From Cephalopachus bancanus (lineage: Eukaryota; Chordata; Mammalia; Primates; Tarsiidae), in contig JAPVLO010000161.1 of the NCBI GenBank assembly GCA_027257055.1, forward strand, positions 4,976,501-5,040,500: a stretch of DNA of 64,000 nt, given 5' to 3'. Position 1 is the stretch's first letter; each line of letters begins with the position of its first letter. This document shows, piece after piece, positions 1 to 12,184 of this stretch. The translations under genes and the position numbers were made by a program. Under the pieces are notes generated by a model. It was not told the origin of the DNA. It did no database searches and worked only from the letters and a program-made list of their open reading frames with translations.

Positions 1-389
1 AGAGACGGGGCTAAGATCCAAATTCTAATCAACCTGACTCCTCACACAACCTCTTAATCATTCCTTACACTACAGAAAGATTAAAGAACTTGCATAAAGC
101 CATCTAGTTAATAAGAGATGGTATAAGACTTGTGCCAGGTCTGTTTTCAGTGACCCCTGTGTGCTTTCCATTATTCATGTCAAAGGCACTGTGCTCCTTG
201 CTGTATAATCTAATATCCAGCAGGTGTTCAATAAACACTTAGAAAACTGAAATGGCCTGAATGAGACAGAGTACTATTTAATTCCTCTGTCCTCATGTCT
301 ACACTGGGAAAACAGAAGAAATCTTACAGACTGATATAAAGTATTGGTCTAAAAAAATTTTTCCTGTTTTAAGTGTTCCTTTGAATAAG

Positions 390-490
390 GCAGAAGCTAT
401 GGTTCTGTTTTGGCTCAGCTATTTAAACAAGTCCCTTCACCATTCAGACCTCAGTTTTCACATGAAAAAAGTGAGATTAAATCCCATACT
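390..490 (-). repeat. MIR-like fragment
   Basis: The stretch around 'caagtcccttcaccattcagacctcagttttcacatg' keeps the order of the MIR antisense core (caagtcacttaacctctctgagcctcagtttcctcatctg). It is diverged and short. Confidence 0.5.
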
Positions 491-599
491 TTGATATTTC
501 AGAAGAGATCTTCTGATGGTGTCACATGATTTCTAGAAGTAATTTTCTAAATACAATGTACAGAAAACAAAGATGATGAGATACATGAGAAGATAAGGC

Positions 600-1110
600 A
601 ACATGAATGAGAACCAGTTGAAATGACGAACAGAAAAAAACCACAGAAACTTCAGATACTGGAATTATCAGATACATACAATAAAACAGCCTTATTTCCA
701 CTATTCAAGAAGATAGAAGTCAAGCTTGAAAACTTCAGCAGGGAACTGGAAATTATATAAAATGACATAGCATATTTGAAGTAAACAAACCAAATGGAAA
801 TTATACAATTAAAAAACATGAAATCTAAAATTAAGAAATTGATTATTGAAATTAATAGCATATCAGATATAGCTGAAGCAAGACTTAGTGAAATGGAATA
901 TAAATAAAAAGAAACTGTCTAAAATGAAGCAGAGAGAAAAAAGAACAAAAACATACAAATGAGAAGGCAAGAGACAAAAAATACAGTTGCTCACATATAT
1001 TAATTAGAATCCCAGAGGAGCAGAGATAATAGGGGAAAATAAATATTTAAAGACATACAGACCAAGGAAAGTTCCAGAACTTATCCAGAAAATTAATAAA
1101 TGAGTGGTCC
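600..1110 (+). repeat. Old L1/HAL1-type fragment
   Basis: A-rich plus-strand sequence with degenerate motifs of the ORF1 coiled-coil region of L1M/HAL1 elements: runs of 'gaaaacttcagcagggaactggaa', 'atagctgaagcaagacttagtgaa' and 'aattagaatcccagaggagcagag'. No open frame survives. Confidence 0.6.
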
Positions 1111-1676
1111 ATCTCTATCAAGAGCTGGATTTTTCCTTTGCTAGGTATTATTTACTTAAGAAAGACACCAGATGCATGTACTTGTTCTGTCTCCTAAAAG
1201 CACTAAAGGGGAAAAAATGGAAATAGTGTCATAAACTAAAATTCCAAATTAAATTCTCCAGAGGTCAAGATTCAAAGCAATCTAAAATTTGACATATGTC
1301 TCAATATTTCTTCTGACAGTTAGAAACTCATATGGGGGTCGTTTACTATTTTAGCTTTTTCCTGTCATTCCAGGAAAGGAATAGAGGTTATTACAAGGGT
1401 GTTTGCTTTTGTTTTTTTTAGCATGCACCTTTTAAAAACTGCAAGCCAGAAAGCACTTCAAGATGTGTAAAGAGGGGCTGAAAAGAAAGCAATGTCACAA
1501 AGAAAAAGGCTTATGAACTAAACAGACAGAATTTATGGCTTTCTTAATGTTTGTTTAAGGAAAGGTAGCAAACATAGGTATTCACTAAAACAAAGTCAAG
1601 GGGAAAGGAGGAGAAAAGAGAAGAAAGGAGCAGTAGGATAAGGGGTTTGAAGAACAAATGGTTGAGTTATTCTTAC

Positions 1677-1844
1677 CTTTTTGTGAGCTATCAGGAGGCA
1701 ATTGGAATGTTCGTGTTCACACGCGATTTCATAGTTGGGGATGAGATTTACCAACTCGCGGACAAATCGTACCACTTCCTCATGCCAGGGCACATTGGCC
1801 ATGGTAAGACTGCTTGCTGAACTTTCTCCACAGTAGGTAACACC
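1677..1844 (-). CDS. TYW1: TYW1 internal exon (downstream of the two seen)
   Basis: This exon encodes part of the C-terminal half of TYW1, the iron-sulfur radical-SAM enzyme that condenses N1-methylguanosine-37 of tRNA-Phe with pyruvate to make 4-demethylwyosine, the second step of wybutosine synthesis. Read on the minus strand it gives 56 codons, starting GVTYCGESSASSLTM, continuing through VPWHEEVV and YEIACEHEHSNC, and ending LLIAHKK. These blocks match vertebrate TYW1 as I recall it. The acceptor is ...TTTCCATAG before position 1844 and the donor is AAAG|GTAAGA after 1677. Both ends are phase 0. An open frame runs past the donor for several codons, but that is intron read-through and does not resemble TYW1, whose next residues should be close to FKIGGEWW. 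Differences from human are conservative or mild (for example H to N, Q to R, D to N). TYW1B-type copies are family-identical at this resolution, so assignment to the functional locus rests on intact splicing. Confidence 0.95.
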
Positions 1845-2769
1845 CTATGGAAACATTACAACAGTCAAAGATTAGTCAGACAATCTTCTTGAGGTCATCC
1901 AATATAACCCATATTTTAAAGTGAAGAAAGTGAAATAGTGATGAGAACATTTGCTTAGGAGATCACAGAAGTAGTTAGTGATAAAGACAGTGAGCCGATG
2001 CTCTTTCCGCTCTGTGACAGTGGTGGCGTTTGAGTAACCATGCTTTGCACTGAGTCACCATCTCTGCTGCCTGGTCACGGTAATATATCTGAGTCAACAG
2101 CATATCTTTCCATTCAGATTCACTTATGCACTATAATAGATTAATTCTGAAGGGCTTATAATCCCCTAGTACAATAATAGGGGCATAGCAGATACTCACA
2201 AAAATTTACTAACCAATTCATTGACTCTGACCAATTAACTGATTCACCTGGAAAAAATAAGGCGAACTTCCATTTTCTATAAAATTGAGATTGAGATTGG
2301 CAAACTTTTTCTATAAAGTGCCAATAAGCATCTCTTTGAAATTACTATTTACTATTACATAGTAATGCACTTTGAATATGGATATACAAAAACAATCATG
2401 ACAAAAGAAAAATACATTTGTACATATACAAACATATCTTTACACACTCCTACATATACATAAATACATCTCACCAATATAGCAATTCCTTGTTAAGTAC
2501 AACTGCAGTAAAATGAATTGGCTTCTAACTCTTTTGCACGCTACCTAATAGCACAGGTATGTAAGACCCAAACGTTTCCTAAGTCAGTTCTCTACTTAGT
2601 AAAGTATATAATGAGAAATGATTACTTTTCGAATAAAGGATATCTTACTCTGTAGGCTCTTCAAAATACCTTAAAATCAAACTTTCTAGACAACTGGCTT
2701 GATATTCTAGATACACTGCCACAAAATGGGGAATAATCGAAATAAGAAGACATATGCACCACTCACATT

Positions 2770-2868
2770 CTTTTCCTCTTTCTCTGTTTCTCTCCCTCTC
2801 TCTCTCTCTTTCTCTCTCTCACACTTACTCTCTTGCACGCACACACGCACACACAACCACACACAGAC
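2770..2868 (+). repeat. Compound (TC)n / (CA)n simple repeat
   Basis: A pyrimidine tract of TC dinucleotides with CTTT interruptions runs directly into ACAC/GCAC dinucleotides. The short open frames across it on both strands are low-complexity artefacts. Confidence 0.9.
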
Positions 2869-4287
2869 TGGAGAAGGCAGAATGACACTAAATTTTAAAA
2901 ATCCCCACAAGTGAGCATGGCAGAGTGACCCTGATCCTATTGATGGCTGGGTTGAGACTTGCTGCTGATTCACGAGCTCTGCAAAACGCTGGACTCCAGA
3001 TGGCGCTTCAAAAAGATTACTGGTATGTTAAACTCAGATGGCCTTGTGGATAGAAACTATAGGCTACGCAGCTTAATTACAATAAATAAGAGAATCTTTT
3101 CTATTTGTGCAGTGATTTAGAGAACTCATTAAACTAAGTTGGAGCTTTGGGTGAATAAAAAAGCAAATAATACAGTTCAAAAATCCATTAAGAAAGCATG
3201 GCTGAAAACTGTGCTGAATTTATCCGAATGCATAAAGAACACAAAAATGATTTATCGATAGGCTGAAGTAGTCATAAAAATGCATTTTACTTCAATTTCA
3301 ATATTGCTTATGATGTATGAATTATACAAACAACTATGTATGTAGTAGACAAGTCAAAGGACTTTCTGTTTAATGTTTAAAAAGTGAGTTCACTGAAGCA
3401 CCGAGCTGTTAGATAAGATCTTGTAGTCATTACAATAGCTTTTGGAAATATTTTAATATTTTATTATTCAGCAATAATAAATCACAAAACATAAGGGGAG
3501 ATTTGGTTTGGGAATGGAATGAGAGAATAAACGCCACAGTTCATTATGATAATTTCACAACTCCTTACAATTGTATAATGCTTTATGGTTTACAAGGCAC
3601 CGTCACATTTTGCCCAGATAAAACCCTCTGAGGGAAGCAGTACTGGGTAACCTCCTGAGTCAACCACAGAGCTTGAGCCTTCACCGTGACAGAAATGCTC
3701 TGGGAACAGTCTCAGTGAGTTAGACTGAAAGTCACCTTTGCGCCCCTGAGCCCTCACTCAGTGTGACTCCTACCTAATACATCACTGTCTCATATTCCCT
3801 CTGCTTTGACTACTTCACTTGTTCCTACACACTAGTCTACTAATGAGTCGCCCTGACTTTATTCCTGAGTACAGTTGACCCCGAATTATCTAAAAACGCT
3901 TCATTTTTTCCTCATATTCTGGCTGTCAGTCACCTTCTCATCCACTGCCAACCTCACCCCCACTCCGTTTATTACCAGCGGCAAGTTCATCCCCCCACAA
4001 CTATGAATAATGAACCTCAAGAAAACAGATGGGTACAATATGGCAATCAAAAAGCAAGTTCATTCTGGAATCTGCAGGCTGAGGTGAGAAAAGCAAACCC
4101 ACATCATTACAACTGGTGGCTTTCTGATGCATCATACTGCACTAGACGGGGGCCATATGGACTTTTTCACTGGATGCTTAGAAAGTTTGCCTTGGGATTC
4201 ACAGTCTGTGGGAAGAGCAGTATTTCGGCAGTTTGACTACTGGGTGTCAAAAGACTTCTAATACTGTCTTTATTCCCTATAGTTGGG

Positions 4288-4353
4288 TTAGGGTTAGGGT
4301 TAGGGTTAAGCTTAGGGTTAGGCTTAAGCTTAGGCTTAGGGTTAGGGTTAGGG
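4288..4353 (+). repeat. Interstitial telomeric repeat block
   Basis: Eleven hexamers in perfect 6-bp register: three TTAGGG, then TTAAGC, TTAGGG, TTAGGC, TTAAGC, TTAGGC, then three TTAGGG. Variant units are confined to the middle, and the flanks are ordinary unique intron sequence. This is a vertebrate telomere-type repeat inside a gene. Confidence 0.95.
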
Positions 4354-4369
4354 TTCTAGAGCAGGACTG

Positions 4370-4580
4370 CTCTCTCAGCCTCCAGTCTTCACCTGGCTAA
4401 AACCCCTCAACATTTCTTTAACCTCTTTTCAGGAACCCTTATCCCCATCTGACCCCAATCGTATTTTATCCAACCTCATAACAATGTGTCTAAACTCTAG
4501 AGTCCTTAGAAACAGGACTACACCTTTTCTCCTCTGTATTCCATATCCCCACCTGATCTATGCTGAATAATTGAAAGCTC
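4370..4580 (+). repeat. L2-like 3' fragment
   Basis: The order 'cttcacctggctaaaacccctcaacatttc...tctagagtccttagaaacaggac...tgtattccatatccccacctgatctatgctgaataa' follows the L2 3' end pattern (tctctgaggccttc..., then a summary block ending before 'gctcaataaa'). It is diverged. Confidence 0.45.
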
Positions 4581-5189
4581 CAGTCAGACATTCTTTCAGG
4601 ACATTACATTCCAGAACCCTTTTCTAATCTATTATAAAATTTCATTCAAATTATTTAGGATTTTTCTACTCTTTCACAGATATGAACCAACACTGCTACG
4701 TACATGAACAACTAGCTATATTCCTTACCTTCGAGTAGAGAAAGACTGTGAGGTCATGCTAAGACAATCATTTTACAGGGTACCTTCTGCAAGGATGGAA
4801 CACTGTAGAAAGTTACAGTGTTAACAGTGAGTAGCTTTGAATCATTTGACAACAAATAACTACTGAACACTTACTATTCTCAAGGTGTATTGCTAGGCAG
4901 AGAATACAAAGACAGTACTTCATGTATAAATGGAACGTGTTATTAAAGTTTTCAATAAGGCAGATATTTGCAACATGAAACACATTTTCACAAACAAGCA
5001 AGCACATAATTATAGTTAAGATTCTCAGGCTAGTAAATAAAGGCCTCTTAAAGCCTAATCAAGCTAAAACATATGTCAAGTTACAAGAAATATAACAGAA
5101 AAATATTTTATAACACTATCAATAAAAGAAAAGAAGAAATCAATATAATAAAGAAATAGCCTCTGTTGATTTAGTTTGAATGAATGTGC

Positions 5190-5380
5190 TTAATGGAAAG
5201 GGATCTAAACATTTACCGAATCCAGGCATACATTACCCTTTTGAACTCTCAAAACAAGCCTATTAAATGGATATTATTATTGTTGTAATTTTTAATATTG
5301 AAAGACTTTATGCTCAAAGAAAATAAGTAAATCTTCCCAGGCTACACTGGTACATTTTAGGTAGGTACCAAATCTGTGCT
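5190..5380 (+). repeat. MIR fragment
   Basis: Contains 'aactctcaaaacaagcctattaaatggatattattattg' and, further on, 'aaataagtaaatcttcccaggctacactgg', in the order of the MIR core (ctcacaacaaccctatgaggtaggtattatt... then acttgcccaaggtcacac). Confidence 0.65.
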
Positions 5381-6469
5381 CTTCTCCACTCCCCACATGA
5401 GACTGCACTGTGTGCAGATGAGAGACCACTGGGTCCCCTCACACACACATGTCCAGGAGAGGAGAGGCTAAGGGCAGCTGCTGGCCAAAGTCACTCCCAT
5501 ATATACACTCTCCCTTCTTGACACAAGGGTGTTTCTTCTACAACTTACATAACCAAAATCAGGGTGGTTTTTTTCCCTTTGGCTCACAAAATCAAAAGAC
5601 AAAGCATGAAGAGCATAGGTTTAAAAAAAAAAGAAGACAGAGTTTCCTAAATCCAATTAGGCTACAAGACAAAATGGTAAACAGAAGTTGACTAGGGAGT
5701 ACACATACATACTAGTGGGAAACCTTACTCAAAGTGGATTTAATAATTTGTTAACAGTTCGGTACAATATTCTGAACACATGCACGTTTCTATTTTAACA
5801 TCCTAGAAATTGATAATAAAAAGGTAAGCCAAAGGAAATGCAGACAAAGGCTATAAATAGCATTGTGTTTGCTCCAGGGCGCTCCAGGCATATCACTAAC
5901 TTGGGGCCAATCTGTATTGTCAATTTTACATCTTGGGGGCATTTGTATGGCTTTAAAGTACTATTAAATTTGAACTCCAAACCCCTTTGAGGGTTAGGCC
6001 CTGGGGAGACATTTTCATTTTAACAAGAGCATAGGCAAGGAACAAGCCTTCCAAGTGTTACTGTGACAGTGGGTAACTTTTTTCTAATCCATCCTTTCAC
6101 TGAAGGTGAAAGGGCCTAGTATTCTATCCTTTAAACCCAAACCCCATCTACTGAAACCATGGAATACCACCAGGATGATCTTTTTTTTCCTATCCCCTAA
6201 GGGTCTCTCCCACAGACCCGACAGATCTGTATGTTCTCAAAAGTATGGTTTTCATAACAGATTCACTTCTAAGTGTTTATTTTTAGAGGGATTTGAGGCT
6301 ATCTCAGTCTGCCATTTTGCTAGTTTAAAACATTATCAAATGTTTTTTGGAGAGGGTTTATTATTCTTTTTAATTCCTCTATTTTAGAAAATTTTCACTT
6401 TAATTAATAAGACAACAACATAAAGATGCCTTTCAGAAATTAACTAGTTTAATCCTGTTGAACAGGAAA

Positions 6470-6790
6470 GCATGCCTTCTCCATTTATTGATTTCATTTC
6501 AGTCTTTTGAATTACAAAAGTGATACATGCTCACTGTAAAAATTCACACAATAAAGAATTATGAAAAGTAAAATTAATAAGCCTTTTCTTCCCTTTCTCC
6601 CAAATAAAACACTGTTAACAATCTGACACATATCCTTCCATGTTTTTCTTATGTAAGTATATATAATCAAATACTGTTGAAAATATAATCAAATAATACA
6701 TGTTAGCCTATAATTTATTTTGTCTCTTAGTAGTAGTATACTATATCCTGTAAACATCGCTTTTGCAACTTCAACTTAAAAGGTAGACAT
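6470..6790 (-). repeat. Old L1M 3' fragment
   Basis: Reads like the antisense of an L1M 3' region: 'aaaagtgatacatgctcactgtaaaaattc', 'aaaacactgttaacaatctgacacatatccttcc', 'atatcctgtaaacatc'. No coding capacity. Confidence 0.55.
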
Positions 6791-6965
6791 TTCACTAACT
6801 TGCAGGACAAATGAGAAGTGAAGTTAGCAAAGCATGTGACAAATACTTGGCATTTATTGCAGGACATTTCTCCCTCAGGTCTTCTACAAGAGATAAGATA
6901 TGACTACACTTTCCCCTGATATAACACAAACTATCATCTATTACATTTTGTCCTTTAAAATTTTT

Positions 6966-8947
6966 ATTTTACTCTATTCAATATAGTACTAGAAGTCCTA
7001 GCCAGAATAGTCAAATAAGAGAAAGAAATAAAAGGCATCCAAATTGGCAAGGAAGATAAAACAATCTCTGTTTACTGATGACATGATTGTGTACCTAGAA
7101 AACCTTAAAGAGTCTTCCAAGACTACTATACTGGAGAAACAACTTCAGGTACATTTCAGACTACAAAATCAATGTACAAAAATCAGTAGCATTTTGATAT
7201 ACCAATAATGTGGAAGTTGAGAACCAAATCAAGAGTTCAATCACATTTACAATAGACACACAAAAATAAAATACCTAGAAATACATTTAACTAAGAAGGT
7301 GAAAGATCTCTACAAGAAGAATGACAACACAGTGATAAAAGAGATCATAGGTGATACAAACAAATGGAAGAACATCCCATGCTAGTAGAAGAATCAATAC
7401 CATTTAAATGACCATATTGCCCAAGGGAATCTACAGATTAACCACAATCCCTGCCAAAATATTAACATCATTTTTCAAAGAACTAGAAAAAACAATTCTA
7501 AATTTTATACGAAATTTAAAAAGAGCCTGAATGGCCAAAGCAACCCTAAGCAAAAAGAACAAATCAGACAGACACATTACATTGTCTGACACATTACACT
7601 ATAAGGTTATAATGGGTAGCCCTGGTACTGGTATAAAAATAGATCAATGGAACAGAATAGAGAACCCAGAAAGCAAGCCACATACCTACAACCAACTGAC
7701 CTTCAACAAAGTCAACAAAAATAAACAATGGGGAAAGGACACCGTATTAAATAAATAGTGCTGGGAAAACTGACTAGCCATATGCAGAAAAATGAAACTG
7801 GATATCTATTTCTCACCACATACAAAAATTAACTCAAGATGGACTAAAGTCTTAAACATTAGACCAGAAACTATGAACATCCTAGACGAAAACCTAGGGA
7901 AAACATTTCTGGACACTGGACTAGGCAAAGAATTTATGATGACGATCCCAAAAGCAAATGCAAAAAAATAAACAGACAAATGGGACTTAATTAAACTGAA
8001 AAGGTTTTGCACAGCAAAAGAAATAATCAACAGAATAAATAGAAAACATATAGAGTGGGAGAAAATATTTGCAAATTATGCCTCTGACAAAGGATTAATA
8101 TCCAGATTCTATAAGGAACTCAAACAACACAACAAGAAAAAAAAACCTCATTAAAAACTGGACAAAGGATAGGAATCAGACATTTCTCAAAAGAAGAAAT
8201 GCAAGTGGTCAAAAACACATGAAAAATGTTCAATATCACTAATTATCAGAGAAATGTAAATTAAAACCACAATGAGATATCATCGTATACCAGTCAGAAT
8301 GGCTAACATTACAAATTCAATGAACAACAGCTATTAGCACAGATACAGAAAAGGGAGTACTCATACACTGTGGGAATGGTAAATCAGTTCAGGCTCCATG
8401 GAAAACAGTATGGAGATTTCTCAAAAAGCTGAAAATAGAACTACTATTCGGCCCAACAATCCACTACCGGGTATCTACTCAAAGGGAAATAAATCATATA
8501 AAAAAGACACCTGCAATGGTATGCTTATCACAGCACTATTCACAATAACAAAGTCATGGTACCAACCTAAATGCCCATCAACAGTTGATTGGATAAAGAA
8601 ATGTGGTCTATATACACCACTGAATACTACACGTCATAAATAAGAATGCAGCTATGTCCTTTGCAGCAACATGGATGGAGCTAGAGGCCATTATCCTAAG
8701 TGAACTAACACAGAAACAGAAAACCACATGTTCTCTTATACGGGAACTAAACGGGGTACTCATGGCAAAGACAGAAACAACAGAAACTGGGGACACCAAG
8801 GAGGGAAGGGAGCAAGGGATTAAAAACTACCTATCAGGTATACCATTTATTGTTTGGGAAATGGGGATACCAGAAGCCCAATCCCCACCAGTACACAATA
8901 TGCCCATGTAACAAACATGTACTTGTGCCCCCAAATCTAAAATTTAA

Positions 8948-8990
<43 letters not shown>
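6966..8990 (+). mobile_element. L1, 5'-truncated, ORF2 C-terminal half to 3' end
   Basis: Plus-strand L1. It starts within the reverse-transcriptase region ('actagaagtcctagccagaatag', then 'tttactgatgacatgattgtgtacctag', the F/L-ADD catalytic area with a T). It runs through the ORF2 C terminus ('gggaaaatatttgcaaattatgcctctgac') to the 3' end near 'acaaacatgtacttgtgcccccaaatctaaaatttaaaac'. Stops and frameshifts break ORF2 throughout; the small open frames at 7531-7758, 8398-8643 and 8654-8911 are its remnants. The 3' tail is followed at 8952-8984 by a pure (AG)n run, probably a microsatellite grown from the A-rich tail. The element is non-functional. Confidence 0.85.
8952..8990 (+). repeat. 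(AG)n microsatellite at an L1 tail
   Basis: About 17 AG dinucleotides directly after the A-rich end of the preceding L1. Confidence 0.95.
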
Positions 8991-9535
8991 AAAAGAAATT
9001 CTCTACACAAAAGAATGTCGTCCTGACTGAAGAGCTTATGGGCCCAAAACACAGAACAAGTAATTCCTTAACGTGAACTGTATGTTGAATTTCAGAAGTA
9101 CATACATTGCTGCTTTGCATTTCTAAATTTGGTTTATTTATCTGTAGTTTTTCTTAAACATGGTAAAATTCTATCAGATTCAGTACTCTCTTAAATAAAT
9201 ACATTTACTTATTTATTTATTTTACTGTTTTCCAAGATGCCACTGCTGATTTTGTGCTTTTTTTCTTGATTGCATTATTTCTTTTCTCCTATTATTCTAG
9301 GAACTATTGTTGGTATTTTTTATAAGATCTTAATAATAAGTTTATTTATTTTGAACATATATATAATAAAAACAATGTAGGCTTTTCATTTACTAGAAAA
9401 ATTTATTTAAATTGTGATTAGATACACATTTCTCCAAGAATTTTCATTTTACTTTTATAAGTTTTTCCAAATCAATAAAACATTCATGTCCTAAATAGCA
9501 CATTTATTATCAATTGGTTAAAAATCTATAGTGCT

Positions 9536-9820
9536 AGCCGGGCTTGGTGGCTCAGCCTGTAATCCCACGCTTTGGGAGGCTGAGGTGAGTGGACTGCCTG
9601 AGCCCGCCGGTTTGAGACCCACCTGGGCAAGCGAGACCTCATCTCTACAATAAATCCAAGAATCAGCCAGGTGTGGTAGCGCATGCCTATAATTCCGGCT
9701 ACTCGGAAGGCTGAGGCGGAAGGATCGCCTGAGCCCAGCAGGTCAAGGCTGCGGTGGCCGGGAGCGGCCACTTCACTCCAGTCTGGGTGACAGAGTGAGA
9801 CTCCAACTTGAAAAAAAAAA
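9536..9820 (+). mobile_element. Full-length lineage-specific Alu dimer
   Basis: Starts agccgggcttggtggctcag, has both arms and ends ctccaacttg plus a poly-A. It is flanked by a perfect 15-bp target-site duplication aaaatctatagtgct at 9521-9535 and 9821-9835. The open frame on the opposite strand (9526-9771) is an antisense-Alu artefact. Confidence 0.97.
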
Positions 9821-10114
9821 AAAATCTATAGTGCTTTAATGAAACCTGGCACATGGAGGGAGTTCAAAAATATTGTTGAATACAAGGATAAATTAGTGGA
9901 GTAGAAACTGTGAAATAAAAACTTTGTTATAAGATCTCAGCTATACACAGAAGGCTTCATCTATTTCCTGGTGATGTTAATAGTTCACTAAAATAAATAC
10001 CCATTAGAGAATTACACTGTTAATTAAGTAGCCATCTTCCTTTAAAAAAATAGTGTTTGTTGACTTTTTTCAGATTATAAACTACCTCATTCTTTAGAGA
10101 AAACATAATTGTAA

Positions 10115-10209
10115 GAGTAAGGGAAGGAGGGAGGGAAGGAAAAAGAGAGAGAAGGAGAGATGGTGGGAGGAGGGAAGGGAGAAAGAAAGGAGGGAAGGAA
10201 ATAAAAAAA
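10115..10209 (+). repeat. GGAA/GGGA-rich purine tract
   Basis: A nearly pure purine run of about 95 bases, made of GGGAAGGA, GAGAGA and GAAAGGA units. No clean period. Confidence 0.9.
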
Positions 10210-10554
10210 GGTGTGATCCAGCCAAGTTGCTTTATTATAAAAGAGGTTTTACTGCAACATAATTTGAGGCAGCATTCTCTAATGGCTAAATCATACATTA
10301 AAACACCATTAATCTCTGATGTTGGCAAAGTTTTCTTAAGCTGGCACAGTTTCAGCTGTAGTTTGTATCTTTGCATCATTAGAGCTCTTGCCAAGAGTAG
10401 CCTTTTGAAATTGAAAGCAATTTCAAAAGAAGAGTGTCTTTACTTAACCAGAGATAATGCTACACACTCAGCAGTTTGTTAATTGTTCCCACCTCCCTAC
10501 TCCTCCAGAATACAGTAAAACAGAAAACTGAACATACTACAAGGCAGCTCTGCA

Positions 10555-10725
10555 ACTCCAAAACATCTTTTATAAGACAGACTATGGGGGGGGGCTGGCA
10601 GTAGTGGGAAACTGCCAGGGAAAGGGGGGGGGCAACACTTCATCAACAAGGGTCCCTGCATAATGAACAATTGTATTCCTAACCCTGAATTGTATCCCAT
10701 ATCTTTAAAATAAAAAAATAAAATA
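10555..10725 (+). mobile_element. Severely 5'-truncated L1: 3' UTR only
   Basis: Carries the lineage L1 3' UTR: two G-runs (7-8 G) around 'ctggcagtagtgggaaac', then 'catcaacaagggtccctgcataatgaac', 'cctaaccctgaattgtatccc' and an A-rich AAATAAA tail. The same 3' end occurs at 28485-28640, and in antisense at 34515 and 53530. Confidence 0.85.
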
Positions 10726-10949
10726 AAGAGTAGAGCTGGCTTTCGAAGGCAGAGTACATCTTCCCATCACTTTCTCTCATTTTATAGACTTTCAGTTGCC
10801 AAAAAAAGTCGGTACTTCCAAATCTTTATTTCCAGCTCTCTCTTATCCCTGAAAGGTCAGGCTTGCATAACCTTGGCCTATTTGAATCTATTCTTGGATA
10901 ATTAAAAGACAGTTCAAATTTAACGTGGTTAACAAGCAACTCAAAATTT

Positions 10950-11720
10950 CTCTCCAATCTTTTTCCCTTCCTCCACTGGCTTCTCTATCTCAGTAAATGG
11001 TTCCACTCTCCACACAATGGCATCAGCCAAAATCTCAGGGGCTATTCTTGACCCTTTTTTCTTTCACCCTCCACATCTAGTCCAGCAACAAGTTCTAGTG
11101 GTTCCACCTACAAAACATATCCTAAATGCACCCACTGCTCTCCAACTATATCACTACTAACCTTCCCGAAACCATATCTCTTGCTTGGATTAAACAATAA
11201 CTTTGTAACTGCTCTACCTATTTCTACTACTGTCCTCTATAACCAAGTCATGTCACAGTGGCAAAGTGGTTTTTTAAAATCACATATCAGATCACATCAC
11301 TCTCCAGCTTAGAACCCTTTACTAGGGCTTAAGAGCCCTCCAGACTGCCAACTGTGGGAATCACAGGCCTCCCATTGCCCTGGTTTGTATGATAATAAAA
11401 GCCTTTATTTTAAAAAATAAAAAAAATAAAAAGCTTTTGCTTACCATTAAACTTAGTTTAAAATCTAATTCCCCAATCTTTGCTTGAAAAGCCTAATAAA
11501 GCCTGTCCCCCAGCCCACTCCTCTGACTTATCCTGTGTCACTGCAGTCTCAGCCGCTCCAACAGGACCACATAGGGACCTCTGTGCACTAGCTGCACCAT
11601 CTGTCCAGAATGCTCTTACCCCAAGCCTTTGCATATTGGGTTGCTTTTAGCTATTTAGGTATGGGTTAGAACAAAAAAAAGTAATCTCCTTCAGAAAAGC
11701 TTTCCTAAAACAGTTAACCA
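10950..11720 (+). repeat. L2-type LINE 3' region
   Basis: A long, degraded LINE 3' region. It contains 'caagtcatgtcacagtggcaaagtggttttttaaaatc', 'atcagatcacatcactctccagcttagaaccc', 'cattgccctgg' and 'ccagaatgctcttaccccaagcctttgcat', then 'tctccttcagaaaagctttccta'. The order fits the common mammalian L2-like 3' consensus. A short A/T-rich block near 11400-11445 interrupts it. I am surer of LINE origin than of the family name. Confidence 0.65.
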
Positions 11721-11724
11721 CAAT

Positions 11725-12010
11725 ATGCATTTACCCTTTGACTGAGCAAACCACTTATAGGACTCCACCCCAAAGGAACATTGGCAAAAAAATAAAGGAG
11801 AAAAACAGATGTTATATGCTTCCTAATGTGAGTATACAATGCCACCAATTAAATATTCTTGAAATACTAACAAACACACCCACACACACAAATACCCCTG
11901 AATCTAATCACTCTTCTCTTGATCAACTATAGGCACAAATCCACAGAAAATCTAGGAGGCAGAGGAACATGCAATCAACAAAATTTAAAATATAAACAGA
12001 AAATCAGCCA
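11725..12010 (+). repeat. L1M-like fragment
   Basis: 'taccctttgactgagcaaaccacttataggactccacccc' resembles the ORF2 3' end motif of old L1s ('accatttgacccagcaatcccactactggg'). Degraded. Confidence 0.5.
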
Positions 12011-12184
12011 GGATAAATGATCCATTTTCTATAACAACATAAATTATAAAGGGGGAGGAAACATATGGAAGAGAAACTGATAGATTAAAAGAAATTTAGA
12101 GAAAATAATCCAATTTCAATGTATGGCCACTATTTGGATCTAAATTCAAAAATACTTTTTAAATTAAAAAAAAATAATAATTAG

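Larger units (their letters stand above)
1..1676 (-). other. TYW1: TYW1 intron, 3' part seen
   Basis: Intron following the 1844-1677 exon in transcript order. No sequence resembling the expected next coding block (FKIGGEWW) was found, so that exon lies outside the window. Content is old repeat debris: a MIR-like piece near 390-490, an L1M/HAL1-type piece at 600-1110, and otherwise unrecognised AT-rich sequence. Confidence 0.85.

Noticed and set aside
1596..1676. Extension of the TYW1 exon frame beyond the donor
   Set aside because: The 27 residues after AHKK do not resemble TYW1, and a strong GTAAGA donor lies at the junction; it is intron read-through.
2707..2973. Open frames on both strands across the TC/CA tract
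   Set aside because: Low-complexity translation of a simple repeat.
3555..3700. Possible MIR fragment
   Set aside because: Only short scattered similarity ('tttacaaggcaccgtcacattttgcccagataaaaccctctgag'); too weak to list.
4003..4236. 77-codon open frame in unique intron sequence
   Set aside because: No recognisable family, no splice context, and antisense to the gene. Chance frame.
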